NCBI GenBank assembly: GCA_025057315.1 | Contig: JANWXW010000159.1 | Coordinates: 1 to 64,000 of the forward strand | Length of the DNA: 64,000 bases | Reading direction: 5' to 3' | Source of the DNA: Myxococcota bacterium | GTDB lineage: Bacteria > Myxococcota_A > Polyangia > Palsa-1104 > JAEUJZ01 | Notes under the pieces: model-generated | Told to the model about the DNA's origin: nothing | The model's database searches: none | Seen by the model: the letters and a program-made list of their open reading frames with translations, nothing else | Program-made: the position numbers and the translations under genes | Part shown: positions 26,249-34,390 of the stretch, piece by piece | Position numbering within the stretch: position 1 is the stretch's first letter | Layout of the letters: each line of letters starts with the position of its first letter

Positions 26249-27571
26249 ATGTACTCTGGCTCTCTCTCCTTTGCACCAAGTGACAAGGGCACCTTCCGGG
26301 TGACTGGGGGCATTCCGCTGGTGGGCCGCATTCGCCCCCAGGGCAACAAGAACGAGGCGCTGCCCCTGCTGGCTGCTTGCTGTCTGACCACCGAGCCGGT
26401 CACACTGACCAACGTTCCGGCCATCGAGGATGTCGCCCAGATGATCGAGATCTTGCGTCGGCTCGGCGTGCAGGTGGACCAGGATCCAGCAGCCCCCTCC
26501 ACGGTGCGGGTGCAGGCGCGGACCGATCCGCGCACGGACCTGCCGGTGGACCTATGCGGCCGGCTGCGTGGGTCGGTGACCCTGGCCGGACCGCTGCTGG
26601 CGCGCACCGGGCGCGTGTTTCTGCCCCGCCCCGGGGGCGACCGCATTGGGCGGCGGCGGCTGGATACCCACATCCTGGCGCTGCAGGCGCTGGGCGCACG
26701 GGTGAAGACCTTCCCCGACGGCTTCGAGCTGTCCTGCGACCGGCTGCGCGGAGCTGACATCCTGCTGGACGAGGCGTCGGTGACAGGGACGGAAAACGCC
26801 GTCTGCGCCGCCGTGCTCGCCGACGGGGAGACCATCATCCGCAACGCCGCCAGCGAACCCCATGTGCAGGGCCTCTGCCGGATGCTGGGTGCCATGGGCG
26901 CTCGCATCGAGGGTGTGGGCAGCAACATCCTGCGCGTGCAGGGCGTCAACGGCCTGCGTGGGGCGTCCCACCGCATCGGGCCCGACTACTTGGAGGTGGG
27001 CAGCTTCATCTCCCTGGCCGCTGTGACCGGAGGGGATCTGCTCATCGAGGACGCAGACCTGCCCAACCTGCGCATGATCCGCATGGTCTTTTCGCGCCTG
27101 GGCATTGAAACGCGCCCCGAGGGCGACGCGCTGCGGGTGCCGGCCGACCAGTCCATGGAGATCGTGCCTGATCTGGGCGGTGGCATTCCGCACATCGATG
27201 ACGCGCCCTGGCCCGGCTTCCCAGCAGACATGACCAGCGTGGCCTTGACGACGGCGACACAGTGCCGCGGCACGGTGCTGATTCACGAAAAGATGTTCGA
27301 GTCGCGCCTGTTTTTCGTCGACCGGCTGATCTCCATGGGAGCCCGCATCGTGCTGTGCGATCCCCACCGGGCGGTGGTGTTGGGGCCCAGCCGCCTACAG
27401 GGGTCCGTGGTGTCCAGTCCGGACATCCGCGCCGGTATGGCGATGCTGATAGCCGCGCTGTGCGCCGAGGGGCAGTCAGACATCCACAACATCATCCAGA
27501 TCGACCGCGGCTTTTCGCGCATCGATGAGCGCCTGCGGGCCTTGGGGGCCCAAATCCTCCGGCTCAGCTGA
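26249..27571 (+). CDS. murA: UDP-N-acetylglucosamine 1-carboxyvinyltransferase, Asp-type
   Basis: A 440-residue enzyme for the first committed step of peptidoglycan synthesis, adding enolpyruvate from PEP to UDP-GlcNAc in the cytoplasm. The substrate-binding Lys34-Asn35 lie in GNKNEALP. The mobile loop reads PRPGGDRIGRRRLDTH: the catalytic Cys (Cys115 in E. coli) is Asp131. The same replacement occurs in Mycobacterium and Chlamydia MurA, where it makes the enzyme insensitive to fosfomycin. The ATG at 26249 has no strong ribosome site. A 177-bp gap separates it from the kinase gene upstream. Confidence 0.95.
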   Translation: MYSGSLSFAPSDKGTFRVTGGIPLVGRIRPQGNKNEALPLLAACCLTTEPVTLTNVPAIEDVAQMIEILRRLGVQVDQDPAAPSTVRVQARTDPRTDLPVDLCGRLRGSVTLAGPLLARTGRVFLPRPGGDRIGRRRLDTHILALQALGARVKTFPDGFELSCDRLRGADILLDEASVTGTENAVCAAVLADGETIIRNAASEPHVQGLCRMLGAMGARIEGVGSNILRVQGVNGLRGASHRIGPDYLEVGSFISLAAVTGGDLLIEDADLPNLRMIRMVFSRLGIETRPEGDALRVPADQSMEIVPDLGGGIPHIDDAPWPGFPADMTSVALTTATQCRGTVLIHEKMFESRLFFVDRLISMGARIVLCDPHRAVVLGPSRLQGSVVSSPDIRAGMAMLIAALCAEGQSDIHNIIQIDRGFSRIDERLRALGAQILRLS

Positions 27572-27667
27572 GCTGCGGTTCCCATTCCTCCTTCTCCCCT
27601 CTTCCCCCTGCAACCAGACAAGTGCTATGACGGGCACAAGCCATCTACCCTTGCCCGGAGCGGACCC

Positions 27668-28876
27668 ATGACGCGACTGCCTGCCTCGCTCGTGCCGTCT
27701 CTGTTGCATCCGCTGTTTCTGCTGCTGGGCTCTTGTGGCACACCGCCGCCGCTGGCACCGCCGGATCTAGCGTCGCCTGGGGCCGAGGACATGTGCCTGT
27801 CGGCCTGCGGTGCCGAGTGCGTGGACACTACCACCGACCCCCGCCACTGCGGTGCGTGCAACCGTGCCTGTGCTCCCGGACAGACTTGCCGCATGGGCAC
27901 CTGCCAGGGCGGGGGCCCGCCGCCCGATCTGGCGCCACCGCCGGACCTGGGCATGCCCATCCCTCCTGCCCGGGGCTGCTGGGCAGACCCCCCTCCGGGG
28001 GCGATCTTGGCGCCGCCGCCGCCGCGCTACAGTGGGGGCACCTGCCCAAAGCTGGTGGCCGGCAAAAATGCAATCAAGAGCATGGGCCACGACCGCAGCT
28101 TCTTGCTGGCTGTGCCCCGGGATCTCAAACCCGAGGAGAAGCTGCCGCTCGTGTTTCTCTGGCACTGGCTCGGCGGTAGCGCGCAGAAGTTCTACGAAAA
28201 GGGACAGATCCAGGCTGCCATAGACACCCAGCGTTTTCTGGCGATCCTGCCAGAGGCCAAGAGCGACATGATCTTTCGCTGGCCATTTGACATCGGGGTG
28301 AGCCAGGCACGGATGGAGGAGGAGTTCCGCTTCTTTGACGACATGCTATCCTGCGCAGCGGCCCAGTTTAACGTCAACCGCAATTGCGTCTCTTCCGTAG
28401 GCGTCAGTGCCGGTGCGCTGTTTACCGCCCAGCTAGCTGCCTACCGGGACCGCTACCTCGCCTCGGCGATCTCGCTCTCTGGGGGGGTGGGCAGCTTCGC
28501 CAAGCCCTTCGGCAACCCGATGCGCAAGATCCCCTTCATCGTGCTGTGGGGTGGGCCCACGGACGCGTGCCTCGGTATCATCAGCTTTCACAATGCCTCC
28601 CAGGAGCTGGAGAACGCCCTTGTGCGCGGTGGCCACTTCTTCTTGGAGTGCATCCACAACTGCGGCCATGCTGAGCCGCCCTTCGAGGGGCCGCCCGGCT
28701 TGTCCAAGTACGCCGGCCTGTGGCAGTTTGTCTTCGACCACCCCTACTGGCTGCGCGCTGGCGAGTCGCCCTACCGCACCGGTCCGCTTCCGGCAGGGCT
28801 GCCACCCTGGTGCGGCATCGGCAAGGGCAGTGCCCGTCCGCGCACCGGCCCATGCCCGGACAAGCCTGGGTGCTAG
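27668..28876 (+). CDS. Cys-rich repeat lipoprotein with alpha/beta hydrolase (esterase) domain
   Basis: A 402-residue protein with GGAG 7 nt before the ATG and a lipoprotein signal (LFLLLGSC). A Cys-rich repeat (CVDTTTDPRHCGACNRAC) like those in the 19998-21626 protein is followed by a Pro-rich linker. Then comes a hydrolase domain related to the poly(3-hydroxybutyrate) depolymerase/feruloyl esterase group (about 130-375). The nucleophile Ser lies in GVSAGA, strand LPLVFLWHW carries the oxyanion region, and the catalytic His is probably in NCGHAEP. It would act outside the cytoplasmic membrane on an ester substrate that cannot be named. Confidence 0.75.
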   Translation: MTRLPASLVPSLLHPLFLLLGSCGTPPPLAPPDLASPGAEDMCLSACGAECVDTTTDPRHCGACNRACAPGQTCRMGTCQGGGPPPDLAPPPDLGMPIPPARGCWADPPPGAILAPPPPRYSGGTCPKLVAGKNAIKSMGHDRSFLLAVPRDLKPEEKLPLVFLWHWLGGSAQKFYEKGQIQAAIDTQRFLAILPEAKSDMIFRWPFDIGVSQARMEEEFRFFDDMLSCAAAQFNVNRNCVSSVGVSAGALFTAQLAAYRDRYLASAISLSGGVGSFAKPFGNPMRKIPFIVLWGGPTDACLGIISFHNASQELENALVRGGHFFLECIHNCGHAEPPFEGPPGLSKYAGLWQFVFDHPYWLRAGESPYRTGPLPAGLPPWCGIGKGSARPRTGPCPDKPGC

Positions 28877-29007
28877 CTCCTAGGGCCCCAGAGTGGACCC
28901 CGCTCGCGGCATCGCGGGCGGGGCGCGCCGGACACGACGAGGGGACGAGACCACGCCGGTGGACAAAGAGAGGCGGCGGGGGGGCGGGCCTATACGCCCT
29001 GGAGCCG

Positions 29008-31278
29008 ATGGTGACAAGCTGCCGGGCGCCCAGGAGTGCTGTCGCGTGGCTGGTGCTGCTGCTGGCTGCCTGTACAGACGAGGTCCTGTCGCCGGTGGAG
29101 GACCCGATCGCAGAGGTAGATCCATTCATCGGCACCGGCGGGTTCGGCTTTCAGCATGGCAGCAGCTTCGTCGGTGCGGCCGCGCCTCATGGCCTGGCCA
29201 AGGTCGGTCCGGACACACGCGGGCCTTTCGGCACGGTGCGCTTCCTGCACTACTCGGGCTACTGGTACGGCGATGACATCGTGCAGGGCTTCTCGCACCT
29301 GCACCTGCACGGCACCGGTGCACCAGACTATGGGGTGCTCACGCTCATGCCCACCGACGGCTTCGATGCCACGCGGACGCGCCCGGAAGGATACGAGTCG
29401 CGGCTCGACAAACAGAGCGAGGCTGCACATCCAGGCTACTACGCCGTGCGCCTGCAACGCGGCGATGTGTGGGCGGAGATGACGGCCACGCCGCGGGCGG
29501 CCCACCATCGCTACTGGTTTGCAGCGGGCGTCCCGCGCCATGTGATTGTGGATCTGTCGCACCATCTGGAGGGCGGTTCGGTGCCCGATGCCGAGCTGCG
29601 CCTGGACCCGGCCCGAGGTCGCATCGAGGGCCGCCTGCGCACCGTCGGCAGCATGTCCGGTGGGTTTGGGGGTGCGGACGTGTTCTTCGTCGTGCGCACC
29701 AGGCAGCCCCCTGCGGGCCATCATGTCTGGAGCGGTGGCGCTGCGCCCACCACCGCGCTGTCTGCCGCTGGGGGGGAGGTGGGCTGCGCACTGCACTTTC
29801 CGCCCGAGGAGGGAGAGCCGATAGAGCTCCAGGTCGGCCTGTCGCTGGTCTCGGTGGCCGGGGCACAGGCCAATCTGGAGGCAGAGCTGCCCGACTTCGA
29901 CTTCGCAGCTGCACGCCGCCGTACCGAGGATGCCTGGCGCGAGCTGCTGCGTGCCGTCCGGATCGAGGGGGGCACCAGGGCCGAGCGCCGCATCTTCTAC
30001 ACCGCGCTCTACCATGCCTTCCTCATGCCTACGCTCCAGGGCGACGTGGACGGCACCTACCGTGGCCACGACGGGGTTGTCCGCCGTGCCGAGGGCTTTC
30101 GCTTCGTCTCCGACATGTCGCTGTGGGACACCTACCGCACGGTCCACCCGCTCTACGCGCTGCTGGCCCCCACCAGCGCCCGCGACGCTGCACGCTCGCT
30201 GGTAGAGATGGCGCGGCAGAAGGGCTTCTTCCCGAAGTGGCCGCTGGCCGGCGGTGACTCGGGGACCATGGTGGGTGCCAGCGCCGAAATCGTCCTGGCC
30301 GATGCGCATCTGCGCGGCGTGGAAGGCCTGGATGTGGGCTGGGCCTATGGCCTGCTGCGCCAGGCCGCGTTGGATCCGGTGGCGCCGCCGGGAGGCAGGG
30401 GCGGGCGCGACCAGGTTGAGCCCTATGCCCGGCTGGGCTATGTACCGGCGGGCCCCGGCAGCGTCTCGATCACCACCGAGTACGGCCGCGATGACGATGC
30501 CCTGGCACGCCTGGCGGCGGCGCTGGGGCAGGACGAGGACGCGCGCCTGCTCCGCGAGCGATCGCTGGGCTACCGGAAGCTTTTTGATCCGGCTGTGGGC
30601 TTTTTGCGGCCCCGCCGCGCCGATGGTGCGCCGAGCGAGCTGCGCTTCGATCCGCTGTGCTTCTGCCCAGACTATGTAGAGGCCAACGCCTGGCAGAGCC
30701 TGTGGATGCCCTCCTACGACGTGGCGGGCCTGATCCTGCTCTTGGGCGGGGTGGACGGCTTCATTGCGCGCCTGTCTGAATTTTTCAGCCGCGCGCGCCA
30801 GGACTGGGAGAGCAGCGACCCGCGCTCGCTGGCCGCTGGTGCGGCGCCACGGCCCTACTACTGGCATGGCAACCAGCCCTCGATCCATGCCGGCTATCTG
30901 TTCGCCCAGGCCGGGCGCCCGGACCTGACCCACAAGTGGGTACGCTGGGTCATGACCACGCTGTACACCGATGGGCCTGAGGGGCTTGCCGGCAACGACG
31001 ACGGCGGGACCCTATCGGCCTACTACGTCCTGTCCGCCCTGGGTCTCTATCCGCAGGCCGGCAGCGACGAATACATCGTGGGTGCGCCGCTGTTCCCGCG
31101 GGCCACGGTGCGCGTGCCCGGCGGCTTCTTCCATGTAGTGGCCGACGGGCTCGCCGAGGGGCGACACGCCGTGCGCGCGGTCGAGCTGGATGGAGTGCCT
31201 CTGGGGCGGCCCACGCTGCGCCATAGCGAGTTGCGTGCGGGACGCACGCTGCGCTTCCTGATGGCCGAGGGACCGTAG
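29008..31278 (+). CDS. GH92 alpha-mannosidase-like lipoprotein
   Basis: A 756-residue protein close to the usual length of glycoside hydrolase family 92, calcium-dependent exo-alpha-mannosidases. The ATG at 29008 (or GTG at 29011) has GGAG upstream and opens a lipoprotein signal (LVLLLAAC). Family hallmarks are VDPFIGTGG near the N terminus, GAAAPHGLAKVGPDT, and the catalytic-acid region YVEANAW (Glu558). The base/calcium motif AGNDDGGTLSA (Asp664, Asp665) is also present. The segment usually written GNEP reads GNQP here. It is probably surface-bound, trimming mannose from external glycans. The 131 bp upstream hold no gene. Confidence 0.88.
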   Translation: MVTSCRAPRSAVAWLVLLLAACTDEVLSPVEDPIAEVDPFIGTGGFGFQHGSSFVGAAAPHGLAKVGPDTRGPFGTVRFLHYSGYWYGDDIVQGFSHLHLHGTGAPDYGVLTLMPTDGFDATRTRPEGYESRLDKQSEAAHPGYYAVRLQRGDVWAEMTATPRAAHHRYWFAAGVPRHVIVDLSHHLEGGSVPDAELRLDPARGRIEGRLRTVGSMSGGFGGADVFFVVRTRQPPAGHHVWSGGAAPTTALSAAGGEVGCALHFPPEEGEPIELQVGLSLVSVAGAQANLEAELPDFDFAAARRRTEDAWRELLRAVRIEGGTRAERRIFYTALYHAFLMPTLQGDVDGTYRGHDGVVRRAEGFRFVSDMSLWDTYRTVHPLYALLAPTSARDAARSLVEMARQKGFFPKWPLAGGDSGTMVGASAEIVLADAHLRGVEGLDVGWAYGLLRQAALDPVAPPGGRGGRDQVEPYARLGYVPAGPGSVSITTEYGRDDDALARLAAALGQDEDARLLRERSLGYRKLFDPAVGFLRPRRADGAPSELRFDPLCFCPDYVEANAWQSLWMPSYDVAGLILLLGGVDGFIARLSEFFSRARQDWESSDPRSLAAGAAPRPYYWHGNQPSIHAGYLFAQAGRPDLTHKWVRWVMTTLYTDGPEGLAGNDDGGTLSAYYVLSALGLYPQAGSDEYIVGAPLFPRATVRVPGGFFHVVADGLAEGRHAVRAVELDGVPLGRPTLRHSELRAGRTLRFLMAEGP

Positions 31279-31297
31279 CAGCGGTCGAGGAACCCGG

Positions 31298-31609
31298 TCA
31301 TGCTCCGCCGCTGCGCACCCGCTCCACCCACCGCTGCACCTCTGCCTCGATGACCTGGCGGGCCTTGCCAGCCAGGGGCCGAAACACGAGCGGGACGTCC
31401 ATGTGGACCTCGATGGCACCAGACTGCAGGGTCAGGGTCCCGCCCAGGGTCCAGCCGCCCACCTGGAAGGCGAACCGCGCCCGGTCTTGCCCCAGCCAGT
31501 CCAGCGATGGTGCGTGGCGCGCGTACCGCTCGCGGTAATGGGCGAAGGCGGACTCGAGGACCCGCCGGGTCAGCTCGGCGTCCAGCCCGTGCGCGATGGT
31601 GTGACGCAT
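31298..31609 (-). CDS. Polyhydroxyalkanoic acid system family protein
   Basis: A 103-residue protein from the ATG at 31609 (a GTG at 31615 is also possible). The pattern LESAFAHYRERYARHAPSL, then ARFAFQVGGWTLGGTL and VPLVFRPLAGKARQVIEAEV, matches the small PHA granule/PHA-system family, which is often found near heme or PHA genes and has no solved activity. Divergent from hemH across about 50 bp. Confidence 0.7.
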   Translation of the reverse strand: MRHTIAHGLDAELTRRVLESAFAHYRERYARHAPSLDWLGQDRARFAFQVGGWTLGGTLTLQSGAIEVHMDVPLVFRPLAGKARQVIEAEVQRWVERVRSGGA

Positions 31610-31660
31610 GGACACAGTTTCATAAGAACGTTCCGTCGCACGCTATAGTGACAGACAACG

Positions 31661-32710
31661 ATGACCGGCTTGCTCCTGGTGAACCTGGGCAGTCCCGACG
31701 CGCCGACACCGGCCGCGGTGCGACGCTATCTACGGCAGTTTCTGTCCGATCCCCGGGTGGTGGACATCAACGCCCTGGCCCGCTGGGTTCTGCTCCACCT
31801 GGTGATTTTACCGCTGCGTCCGCGCCGCAGCGCGGCGGCCTATGCGAGCATCTGGACCGCCCGCGGCTCGCCCCTTCTATATCACAGCCAGGACCTGGCC
31901 GCGGCGGTGCGGGGGCGGCTGCCAGGCTGGGCGGTGGAGCTCGGGATGCGGTACGGGAACCCCAGCATTGAGGATGCGCTGGGGCGACTGATCGCGGCGG
32001 GGGTCGAGCGGATCGTGGTGTTTCCGTTGTATCCGCAGTACGCCGCTGCCTCCACCGGGTCCAGCATCGAGGAGGTGTTCCGCGTTCTCGGTCGGCGGTG
32101 GGTGATGCCGGCGGTATCGATCGTCGAGCCGTTCTTTGACCATCCGGGGTTCCTACGGGCCTGGGTCGCCCGCGGGGCACCGCTGCTTGCCTCGTCCGCA
32201 CCCGACCATGTGCTGTTCAGCTTTCACGGGCTGCCAGAGCGGCAGGTGCGCCGGGCCGCTCCGCCCGGCAGCATCTGCCTCATGCGCGCCGACTGCTGCG
32301 ACGAGTTTGGCCCCACCAACCGCCACTGTTATCGGGCCCAGTGCTTCCGCACCGCTCGCTTGTTGGCCGGTCAGCTCGGCATCCCCGAGGACAGATGCAG
32401 CGTCGGGTTCCAGTCTCGCCTGGGGCGGACGCCCTGGATCGGGCCGGCCACCGAGAGCCTGATTGCGGAGCTGGCTCGCCGCGGCCGACGGCGGCTGCTG
32501 GTGTTCTGCCCGGCCTTTGTCGCTGACTGCCTGGAGACATTGGAAGAGGTCGGCATCCGCGGGCGCCAGCTCTTCCGCGCCTCCGGTGGGGAAGAGCTGA
32601 CGCTGGTGCCATCCCTCAACGCCGAACGCGAATGGGTGGACGCGGTGATCGAGCTGATCGGCAGGCAGGCCGAACGCTTCGCTCCACCCCCACTGGCGAC
32701 GAACCATTGA
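31661..32710 (+). CDS. hemH: Ferrochelatase with probable [2Fe-2S] cysteine cluster
   Basis: A 349-residue enzyme that inserts Fe2+ into protoporphyrin IX as the last step of heme synthesis. LLLVNLGSPDAP opens the protein, LFSFHGLPE holds the catalytic His, and CPAFVADCLETLEE holds the conserved acidic face. Between them lie C206, C212, C213, C223 and C228, an internal cysteine cluster like that reported for [2Fe-2S] ferrochelatases of Myxococcus and Bdellovibrio. TATAGT at 31644-31649 lies 11 nt before the ATG, and no Shine-Dalgarno is seen, so the leader is very short or absent. Confidence 0.93.
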   Translation: MTGLLLVNLGSPDAPTPAAVRRYLRQFLSDPRVVDINALARWVLLHLVILPLRPRRSAAAYASIWTARGSPLLYHSQDLAAAVRGRLPGWAVELGMRYGNPSIEDALGRLIAAGVERIVVFPLYPQYAAASTGSSIEEVFRVLGRRWVMPAVSIVEPFFDHPGFLRAWVARGAPLLASSAPDHVLFSFHGLPERQVRRAAPPGSICLMRADCCDEFGPTNRHCYRAQCFRTARLLAGQLGIPEDRCSVGFQSRLGRTPWIGPATESLIAELARRGRRRLLVFCPAFVADCLETLEEVGIRGRQLFRASGGEELTLVPSLNAEREWVDAVIELIGRQAERFAPPPLATNH

Positions 32711-32799
32711 ACCAGCTTGCACGCCTTGCTCGGCAGGCGTAGGGTGGACCTGGCTGCAGGCAGCCGGGTGCCCAAATCAGACCACGAGGGAGGCTGACC

Positions 32800-33171
32800 A
32801 TGGCCGGCACAGCGGAATCACACGACGCTCAGGTGGAGCACATCGGAGCCCCTGCTCATCCCACCCGCAACCGGATCATTGGCATCGGGGCCGCTCTGCT
32901 TCTCGGGGGCATGGCCCTCTTTTATTACATGGCCGGGCGGTCGGGCAAGGAGGCCGCGAGCGAGCTCGATCGTTTCCGTCAGACCATGTTTGCTCAGTGC
33001 AAACTAGCATCGTTCTCCGGGCCCACCGATCCCATGCTCAGCCAGATCTATGCACGCAACAGCCGCATGCAGGCCGTGGTGCGGGAGCAACTGGCAGCTT
33101 TGGACCGGGGGCAGGCCGACTGCAATGCCATCGTCAAGGCCCTGCGTCGGGTGGATTATCCGGTGCCGTAG
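32800..33171 (+). CDS. Small single-pass membrane protein, unknown
   Basis: A 123-residue protein with GGAGG 6 nt before the ATG. One membrane segment at about 25-46 (IIGIGAALLLGGMALFYYMAG) follows a soluble N terminus. A ~75-residue helical domain with two cysteines follows (MFAQCKLASF, ADCNAIVKALRR). It is probably exported beyond the inner membrane. The family is not recognised. It lies 89 bp after hemH on the same strand. Confidence 0.6.
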   Translation: MAGTAESHDAQVEHIGAPAHPTRNRIIGIGAALLLGGMALFYYMAGRSGKEAASELDRFRQTMFAQCKLASFSGPTDPMLSQIYARNSRMQAVVREQLAALDRGQADCNAIVKALRRVDYPVP

Positions 33172-33575
33172 GCCGTGCCGTTCGGAGGTCTCGCGCCACC
33201 ATCGGTCGATTCTGGTTGCCGCGCAAAACCAAGCGCTGCGGCATGCAAGGAATCGTGGAATCGTGCGCCTCCGGGGATGGGAAGCAAGCAGCCCCGATAC
33301 GCCCGCGCCCCTGCCCTGTCTGAACGCACGGGAGCGCGACGGTTCGCAGCAGAGCCCTCCCCACTGCCTGCAAGCGTTTCTGCAGGCGGCCCGGGCTCTA
33401 GAGAAACCATCCCGCCACGCGGGTGAGAACGTAGCTGGAGCCCGGCGGCCCCTGGGGTCGTAAAGCCTGAGTGCCCTTATGCGTGCAGGCGGGGAGTCCG
33501 TCGCGAAGGAGCCATCGGACCACCGCCGATGTGTCCCCAAGCGATTCTGCTCGCGGTTCTCATCGGCAGGACAGG
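33172..33575. other. 404-bp gene-free stretch between convergent genes
   Basis: Several short frames cross this stretch on both strands, but none has a ribosome site, signal peptide or recognisable motif. The only structure noticed is a 7-bp hairpin CGGCAGG/CCTGCCG (33564-33570 and 33581-33587). It straddles the stop of the TPR gene and could serve as a weak bidirectional terminator. No RNA family was recognised. Confidence 0.4.
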
Positions 33576-34370
33576 TCACCCCTGCCGGGCGCGGAGCTTC
33601 TTTTCGATGCGGCTCAGCTCCTCGGTCCAGCCCCTGCGATATCGGTCCCAGCGCCGGTCCTCCAGCAGCGCGCGCGCCTCCCGCACCGCCTTTTCTGCCT
33701 CCTGATACTGCTCGTCCGCCACCAGCGCATCGGCCAGATAGATGAGGTTGGCTGGGAAGCCTCCATCCAGCTCGACGGCACGCCGCAGCAGCTTCACGGC
33801 CTTTTCTGGATCTCCGATGGACAGGGGGGGAGCCGGTGCCTTGGCATATAGGGCGCCCAGCAATCGGAGCGGGCCCGCGTGGTCGTAGCGCTCGTTGATC
33901 TCCACCGCCCGCTCGGCCAGCCGGATGACGTCGGAGACGATCTCCTTGCGGTCGCCCTTGCGGTCCTGCACGGAGTAGCCCAGCACCTGCGCCAGGTAGT
34001 AGTTGCCCTCAACGCCGTCGGGGTCCAGCTCGACGGCGCGCCGGCCAGCCTCCACCCCCGCCTGAGCGTTCTGCGCCTTGCGCGCCCGATCGTCCTCGGC
34101 ACACAGCTCCGAGTAGGTCCGCGCCAGACGCCAGTGTACGGCATAGCCTGCCCGGCTGCTGGCCCACTCTGGGTTCTGCTCGACGCAGCGCTGGAGGGCC
34201 ACCAGGGAGTTTTTCAACCCCACGCCACCCTTTTCATACTGCTCGTCGGCGATCTTCAGCAGCTTGTCTGGGTCGGTGGGAAGTGTCGCCCGGTCGAGCA
34301 CCGGCACCTGGGGCTGAGCCGGTCCGGCACCCGGGCAACCGCCGACGCACAACGCCACCAGGGTAGCCAC
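33576..34370 (-). CDS. TPR-repeat lipoprotein
   Basis: A 264-residue protein from the GTG at 34370, which directly opens a lipoprotein signal (ATLVALCVGGC). The frame is open further upstream inside the binding-protein gene, with no better start. At least four TPR-like helix pairs follow, for example AGVEAGRRAVELDPDGVEGN, VIRLAERAVEINERYDHAG and KAVKLLRRAVELDGGFPAN. It is likely a periplasmic scaffold. It lies 20 bp after the PhnD-like gene and is probably cotranscribed with it. Confidence 0.7.
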   Translation of the reverse strand: MATLVALCVGGCPGAGPAQPQVPVLDRATLPTDPDKLLKIADEQYEKGGVGLKNSLVALQRCVEQNPEWASSRAGYAVHWRLARTYSELCAEDDRARKAQNAQAGVEAGRRAVELDPDGVEGNYYLAQVLGYSVQDRKGDRKEIVSDVIRLAERAVEINERYDHAGPLRLLGALYAKAPAPPLSIGDPEKAVKLLRRAVELDGGFPANLIYLADALVADEQYQEAEKAVREARALLEDRRWDRYRRGWTEELSRIEKKLRARQG

Positions 34371-34390
34371 CAGCGCTGGGGACCGGACCC

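Noticed and set aside
26097..26279. Minus-strand 60-codon frame upstream of murA with HLFALVLPDGSTC
   Set aside because: The phrase looks protein-like, but there is no ribosome site, no signal peptide and no cysteine pattern beyond one residue. It overlaps the murA start and is left as probable chance or a remnant.
33134..33579. Several short frames on both strands in the hemH/TPR gap
   Set aside because: None has a ribosome site, consistent third-base GC bias or known motif.
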